A stretch of 64,000 bases of DNA from Heliopora coerulea (taxonomy: Eukaryota; Cnidaria; Anthozoa; Scleralcyonacea; Helioporidae): assembly GCA_030142905.1 (NCBI GenBank), contig JASJOG010000079.1, positions 577,001-641,000 of the forward strand. The letters are read 5' to 3'. The notes below the pieces were generated by a model. It was given only the letters and a program-made list of their open reading frames with translations, was not told the origin of the DNA and made no database searches. Positions 58,563 to 64,000 of this stretch are shown piece after piece. Both the position numbers and the translations under genes were made by a program. Every line of letters begins with the position of its first letter. Position 1 is the stretch's first letter.

Positions 58563-59702
58563 ATGAAGTTGTTGCACGTTATTCTAGCTTTCAGCGCAGT
58601 TCTGGTTGCCTGCTGGGCTGTACCAATCCAAGAAAACCTGAAAGAAGATAAGATCCGAGGGGATAGGGAAGACAGGTAACGAATTATCTGAATAAACTAA
58701 CAGCAATTTTTATATTAACGAATAATGTTCAACAGAGCAGTTCGGAGTTTTGACTGCCCATCACATTTAAATCGGGATGAGACTTTGTGGAGTAATAAAA
58801 CAGAGACTGAGGCAGAAGCACTAGAAATACTTTTTGGAGCTACAATGTTTTATTCGTCCTAAGTTGGATAGACCTAATTTATTGAGTGTCGTTGATGATT
58901 GTCGAAACCGTCTATTAAACTTTACTAAAAACCACAACCAGCCGACAACTTTAAAAAGAATAAAATAAAGCATACTACGAATAATATAGAGATCTTTAAA
59001 CTCAAAATTTGAAGACTTGAAAGTCAAAACTTTTGAGACTTGAAACGCAAATCTTGATTTGCAAGGTATCAATATTATTCGGAGTATGATATCTTTTAAA
59101 CTTTACTAACATGGGTCAAGTTTCAACATGTGCATGATAATGCAGCAGGAGCTGTTGTTGTATTATTTGTTAAGACACAGTAAATTAGGTTTTATCCGGA
59201 AACTGCTGCAATTTTGCCTTTCACGTCTTGTCTTATTACTATCATTAGCTCATTTTGTCTATACTGTTAATCTTTTCAAAGCGATGAATTGTTAAACGAC
59301 CCAGGATACGGAGGATACTATGGGTACAAAGCATATAAGGGCAATGGCACATACAAGAATTACACCGGATATGGTGGATACTCTGGGTACAAGGGTTACG
59401 CAGAATATAAAGCTGTCCCTGAATATAAAGGTTACCCTGGATATAAAGGTTACGAAGCATATAAAGGTTACGAACCGTATAAAGGTTACCCTGGATATAA
59501 AGGTTACGAACCGTATAAAGGTTACCCTGGATATAAAGGTTACGAACCGTACAAAGGCTACGAAGGGTACAAAGGCTACGGAGGATATAAAGGTTTATCT
59601 GGATACAAAGGTTACGCCATTCACAAAGTGTACCCTGGATACAAGAGCTACAGTAAGCACAAGGCTTACAAACCCAAGTATTATGGTGGATACAAAGGTT
59701 AA
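58563..59702 (+). CDS. Secreted Tyr/Lys/Gly-rich hexapeptide-repeat protein, copy 2 (two exons)
   Basis: Exon 1 is 58563-58675, exon 2 is 59282-59702; donor GTAACG, acceptor TTTTCAAAG, intron 606 bp, Ser codon split AG|C, all as in copy 1. Product also 177 residues. The signal peptide is identical; the acidic stretch differs (ENLKEDKIRGDRED). The repeat region again has ten hexapeptides after AEYKAVPEYKGY, but their order differs: PGYKGY, EAYKGY, then EPYKGY alternating with PGYKGY, then EGYKGY, GGYKGL and SGYKGY. Tyr makes up 40 of the last 137 residues. The tail ends KPKYYGGYKG. Both copies look intact, so both may be expressed. Function not known; a secreted structural or adhesive material is the simplest guess. 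Confidence 0.85.
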
Positions 59703-60137
59703 ACAGGACACAAGTATTACCATGGCTAATAATCTTACTTAATAATGACGCTTATCCTAAAGGTACGGAGATTTAAAATAAAGAGGAGTCAATACAAAGA
59801 ATAATGGTGTGTGAATGTTTGTTTGCATTTTGCCTCTCGGTGGTAAATTTCCAGTCCAAAATTGTGACGTGACCGAGATATTTCTAAATGTGTTGAACAA
59901 AGCGTCTGATCTTGCCTTGTTGATAACGTTTCATCTCTAAACTTGAAGAAATAGTACTGCATTGTTCTTTCAAATCAAAATTTGTTACATTTCCACTATT
60001 GTGCTCCCCATTTGTCTTAAATTACTCACTTTTTCTGGACTGGGCTCTTATTAGAAGGGTAATTACTAATTACGGTATTAGGTTAGTATTAGAAGTAAAT
60101 AGATCTGCATTTCTGTTAGAAAGTCATAGTATTATAA

Positions 60138-60143
60138 ATAAAT
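60138..60143 (+). terminator. Candidate poly(A) signal of GYKGY gene 2
   Basis: AATAAA conserved with 28592-28597; a second conserved AATAAA is at 60263-60268. Confidence 0.4.
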
Positions 60144-60360
60144 ATATTACCCTAACGCTTAGATATACATGTACCAACTTTCCATTGAATGAACGAGTTT
60201 CTCCATAGAACGTTGTCACTAAGGGTTCATTGATATATTGAAATCTATCTGCTTCATAATGAAATAAAATAGCCACGTCGGGAGCGGGAGTTTAATGGAA
60301 GCGAGAAACTTTTTCTAGTGCACATGAACAAGGGACTTCTTAGAAGGGAGAGCTAAATAA

Positions 60361-63300
60361 ATCTTCTTCTTCTTCTTCTTCTTCTTCTTTTACACAGCCC
60401 TAGTCCCAGACTGTCCCAGGGTATGCTGCTCGGATTCTGGTTGTCCAATAGCTTCTTTCCCTCGTCATATCTGATGTTAGTCCTTTCTCATTCAAATCTT
60501 CTTTCACGCAATCTGACCATCTCTTCTTAGGTCTCCCCCGTCCTCTGTTTCCCTCTATGTTTAGTTCCGTAATACTTCTAATTGGCTCTTCTTCGCTTCT
60601 CCTTAACACATGTCCATACCATCTTAACCTTGCTTCCTTAACCTTCTCTGCAATGCATACCACACCACATCTTCTTCTGATTTCATCATTTCTTATCTTA
60701 TCTTCTACCGACACTCCCAGAATCCGTCTCAACATTCGCATCTCCGTTCTTTTCAGTAAATTCTCTTCTTTTTTCCTCATTGTCCAGCATTCCGCTCCGT
60801 ATAACAGCACCGGTCTTATTACTGTCCTGTAAATTTTGCATTTTAACTTCCGTGGCATCTTCTTATCGCACGTGACTCCTGACATTTCCCTCCATTTCAT
60901 CCACGCTACTTTCACTCTCTGCTTCACTGCTTTCCACGAACCTCCTCCTACTTCCAGCACCTGACCCCAGGTACTTGAAATCCTCCACCTGTACTAACTC
61001 CTTGCCGTTAATGTCCACTATCCTAACAACTGTTCCTTGATTTCTTTCCATCACCAGGATTTCTGACTTCTCTACACTCATCTTCAAATCTCCCCTTTTC
61101 AGTTCGTTTTGCCAATTCAAGATCTTTCTCTGTAATTCCTCTTTCGTTCTCCCAATCAATGCAATATCGTCAGCAAAAAGTAACTCCCAAGGTATAGCAG
61201 TCTCAATATGCCCGGTAAGTGTATCCAATACCAAGATAAAAAGAAAAGGGCTCAGAGCTGACCCTTGATGCAGGCCAACTTTGATCTCAAACTCTTCCGT
61301 ATCGCCAAAGGGCATTCTCACCCTTGTTGTCACCTTCTCATGTTGCTTTAACTATTCTCACTAATTTCTCCGGTATTCCTATTTTCCTCATACACCAGTA
61401 GACAACTTTCCTGGGTACTCGGTCATAAGCCTTTTCCAAATCTAAGAATGCCACAAACAGTTTCTCCCTCTTTTCTAGAACTTTCTCTGGCAGTTGTCTC
61501 AAGATAAACATTGCATCTATTGTCCCCTTTTCTGGTTGGAAACCAAACTGAGCAACACCTATCTTCACTGCTTTTCTTAATCTTCCATCCAGAACCTTCT
61601 CTAGCACCTTAAGTCCCACCTCAAGCAACTTTATTCCTCAGATATTCTTGCATTGTAACGGATCACCTTTGTCTTTATAAATCTTAATCAAATAGCTCCT
61701 AGTCCAAGCCACAGGAACTGTTTCCTCCTCCATAATTTTATTAAGCAACATTGTTATCCATCCAATTCCCTCCATATCTAGGCATTTAAAATGCTCCGCG
61801 GTTATCCCAGTACGTCTTGCAGCTTTATCGTTCTTCAGGCTCTCAACCGCTTTCTTCACTTCTGCCACGGAGATCTCCTCTACTGGACCATGGACTATTT
61901 CACTTTCTTCTAGGTCGTCTCTTTCGTTTTCTATGTTTAGCAACTCTTCAAAATACTCTTTCTATCTATCCTTTATTTCTTTCTCCCCAGTGAGGATTCT
62001 TTCTTCTTTGTCTTTCACTGCTGTCATCTGTTCTATGTCTTTCTTCTGTTTACCTCTCTGTTTAGCTATTTTATAGATCTTATCCTCTCCTTCTTTCGTC
62101 TCCAGTTTATCATACCAGTCTTTCTATGCTCTCTCTTTTGCTCTTGCCACTGCACGTTTTGCTTCTTTCTTCCACTTTTTATACTCATCTTGATTTGCTA
62201 AACCATCCCTTAGGGCTTTGTACGCTTTCTTCTTCTCTCTTATAGCCATCTGTACCTCATTTTCCAACCACCACGTCTCCTTTTTCCTTGGGTGTTCGCC
62301 TTTTGATTTTCCACAAACTTTTTCCGCCTCCTCATACAATACTCTACATATTTTTTCCCACATCTCATCCCCTGTTTGACCTTCCCATATTTCCATTAAG
62401 CATCGCTCTTTAATATTCTCATCATATTCTTCTGCCCGTGTCTTCAACTTCCATACTTTGGTCTTAGAAGCTCTTTTTACTTTTCTCCTCGTCTTCTCTA
62501 CATTAACTGAAATGTCTCCAAACCAGCAGCCTATGTTGTTTTGTTACTGCTTCGTAAGGGCAATACTTTTGCGTTCCTCACTTTGCTCCTGTCCTCTTGC
62601 CGCACCAAGATGTAATCAACTTGCGTGGCATTAATCCCGCTCTTATAAGTTATAAGATGCTTTCTCCTCTTCTTGAAACAGGTATTAATTGCATAGATTT
62701 GGTTCGCTTCCATCATCTCCAGCCACAGCTCCCCTTCCTCATTACTAGTGCCATACCCATGTTGTCCATGTTCCTCTCTATAATTCTCATTCCGCTCTCC
62801 TAAGTGTGCGTTAAGATCTCCAATTATTAACGTTTCATTTTCAGGTATCGTCCTTATCATATCTTCTAGCTCTTCCACAAAAGACCCTTTCTCCTCCCAT
62901 GGTCTCCCAACCTGAGGTGCATACGCAGATATCACATTCCATAATTCTTTTCCCACTGTTAATTTCACCCTCATTATCCTGTCCGAGTATCTATCAACTT
63001 CAACCACTTTTTCCGTCATTTTCTTACTCAGTATTATTCCTACCCCATTTGTCTTCATGTCGTATCCTGAGTAGAGTAATTTATAGCCATTTCCTAGTTA
63101 ACGGGCTGTATTCCCCTTCCACTTTGTTTCCTGCACGCAGAGAATCTCTACCTTCCTCCTCTCCATCACATCTACAAGTTCTCGTCCTCTCCCAGTCATT
63201 GATCCTACATTCCAGTTTCCTATTCTCAGATTTTCCACTTGCTTCTTTAACCGTTTTTTCAGTTTTGGTCGCTGCGCTACCCCTTGCTTACTTTTCATAG

Positions 63301-63507
63301 GGTTCGGGGTTTGTCCCTTAGCGTCAATTACCATGTACGCCGAAGCATAAGTATTTTTCCAATCAGAAACCTTCATATTTGGGACTGAGGTTTTTACGGC
63401 CGGATGTCCTTCCTCACGCCAACCCTTTTAGTCGCCTCTTACGACAGGCAGGGATACCTCGGTGCTATTCTAAACCCGGCCACCGCACGGGTTAGATGGC
63501 TCAATAA
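60361..63507 (-). mobile_element. Nearly full-length RTE-type LINE, absent from unit 1
   Basis: Minus-strand element with endonuclease and RT, ending in an (AAG)n tail (60363-60390 on the plus strand as CTT repeats). Unit 1 is empty at ~28822 (TTAATTAAATGC), while unit 2 has CTAAATAAAT on one side and CTCAATAAAT on the other, a probable short target duplication. The 5' end holds CTGTCGTAAGAGGCGACTAA and GGACATCCGGCCGTAAAAAC, a leader seen in many invertebrate RTE elements (from family knowledge). Arrived or survived only in unit 2. Confidence 0.85.
60400..63376 (-). pseudogene. RTE-type LINE polyprotein (endonuclease + RT), broken
   Basis: Domain order from the N-terminus: AP-endonuclease (RIGNWNVGSMTGRGRELVDV, VQETKW, LIIGDLNAHLGERN, VDYILVR) at 63376-62540; a basic linker (VWKLKTRAEEYDENIKERC) at 62470-62124; RT (SLKNDKAARRTGITAEHFK, AFLDLEKAYDRVPRKVVYW, GLHQGSALSPFLFILVLD, LLFADDIALIGRT) at 61943-60990; C-terminal region (RPVLLYGAECWTMRK, RLRWYGHVLRR, RGRPKKRW) to 60400. 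Stops or frameshifts at ~63095, ~62530, ~61960-62120, ~61630, ~61335 and ~60960. Catalytic RT residues FADD are intact, but the frame is broken at least six times. Resembles proteins often mislabelled craniofacial development protein 2. Confidence 0.9.
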
Positions 63508-63516
63508 ATACAAGGG

Positions 63517-63643
63517 GTTAAATGGAGGATATACAGTAAACATTCATAGACATGAAGAGATGGTTGATTTGGAATACAACTACCCCTCAAATTCAATCAA
63601 TGGCTTTGACACAGCCAAAACGTTAGATTTCAGCGACGCATGA
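63517..63643 (+). other. Short open frame, unit 2 counterpart of 28838-28951
   Basis: Reads GLNGGYTVNIHRHEEMVDLE and ends DTAKTLDFSDA. Separated from the second GYKGY gene by the LINE. See the unit 1 entry for why coding is doubtful. Confidence 0.2.
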
Positions 63644-64000
63644 AGCTGACATGAGTAACGGTGTTTATCGTATCTCTTCCGCCGTTTAGTTCGATCATCT
63701 TTAATTCTGAGTTTAATTGGTATAGTTTTAGTTTAATCGATCAAATTTAACAGGAAATACGAATACGCAACTACTCTTCGCCCGCCTTTCCATTTTTGTT
63801 TGTCGAGAATGCAAAAGAAAATGAAAGTTTGTTAAGGTTTTCAAAGGAACTGAAATTTAAATATAATAAACCAATGGCTTTGATTATGAATGGAAACTAA
63901 AGAAAAGTTAAGTGCTCAACGAAAGTCGTTTTAAAGTAATGAAAATTAACAATCGCACCTGACAGATTGTCGAGAATCGTGTACCTCCAAACTCAGTCAT
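63644..64000. other. No gene recognised; end of comparable unit 2
   Basis: Collinear with 28952-29318 of unit 1 to the last base. Confidence 0.6.

Larger units (their letters stand above)
39116..64000. repeat. Segmental duplication, unit 2 (continues past the window)
   Basis: Direct copy of 15028-29318, enlarged by insertions: 39395-40418, 40611-40955 (replacement), ~41494-41650, ~42576-42900, a Crypton-like element at 43441-45380, a nested 6.3-kb insertion at 45690-52031, a solo LTR at 54801-55413 and an RTE LINE at 60361-63507. It lacks the PLE pair of unit 1. Contains the second GYKGY gene. Confidence 0.9.

Overview
This window is nuclear DNA from an animal and is rich in transposons. It is AT-rich, with spliced genes, long non-coding stretches and many degraded mobile elements. 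Penelope-like elements (PLEs), Crypton tyrosine recombinases, an RTE-type LINE, a Jockey/CR1-type LINE, Ty3-type fragments and many small inverted-repeat elements occur together. With a HIRAN-like ORF, an SGNH-hydrolase-like fragment and tRNA-derived SINEs, this mix suggests a marine invertebrate, most likely an anthozoan cnidarian such as a coral. The species cannot be read from the sequence.

Layout. Bases 1-15027 hold no convincing host gene. They carry PLE 3' ends, several MITEs (one hAT-like with an 8-bp target duplication) and a long GGTA microsatellite. Bases 15028-29318 (unit 1) and 39116-64000 (unit 2) are two copies of one large direct segmental duplication; unit 2 runs off the window. 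Bases 29319-39115 separate them and hold a truncated LINE, SINE copies, a PLE fragment and a Ty3-like pol fragment split by a MITE.

Each unit contains one two-exon gene for a small secreted protein of 177 residues (27019-28158 and 58563-59702, both +). Exon 1 encodes a signal peptide and a short acidic stretch. Exon 2 encodes a Tyr/Lys/Gly-rich protein of hexapeptide repeats ending in YKGY. TATA box, start codon, splice sites and intron length (606 bp) are all kept in both copies. These are the only convincing host protein genes here. The composition suggests an extracellular structural or adhesive material, but the function is unknown.

The duplication also works as an insertion record. Sites empty in one unit and filled in the other define a head-to-head PLE pair (unit 1) and, in unit 2, a Crypton-like element, a 6.3-kb nested insertion with a pogo-like transposon carrying a HIRAN-like ORF, a solo LTR and a nearly full-length RTE LINE. 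Hammerhead-ribozyme-like motifs recur at most PLE ends across the window.
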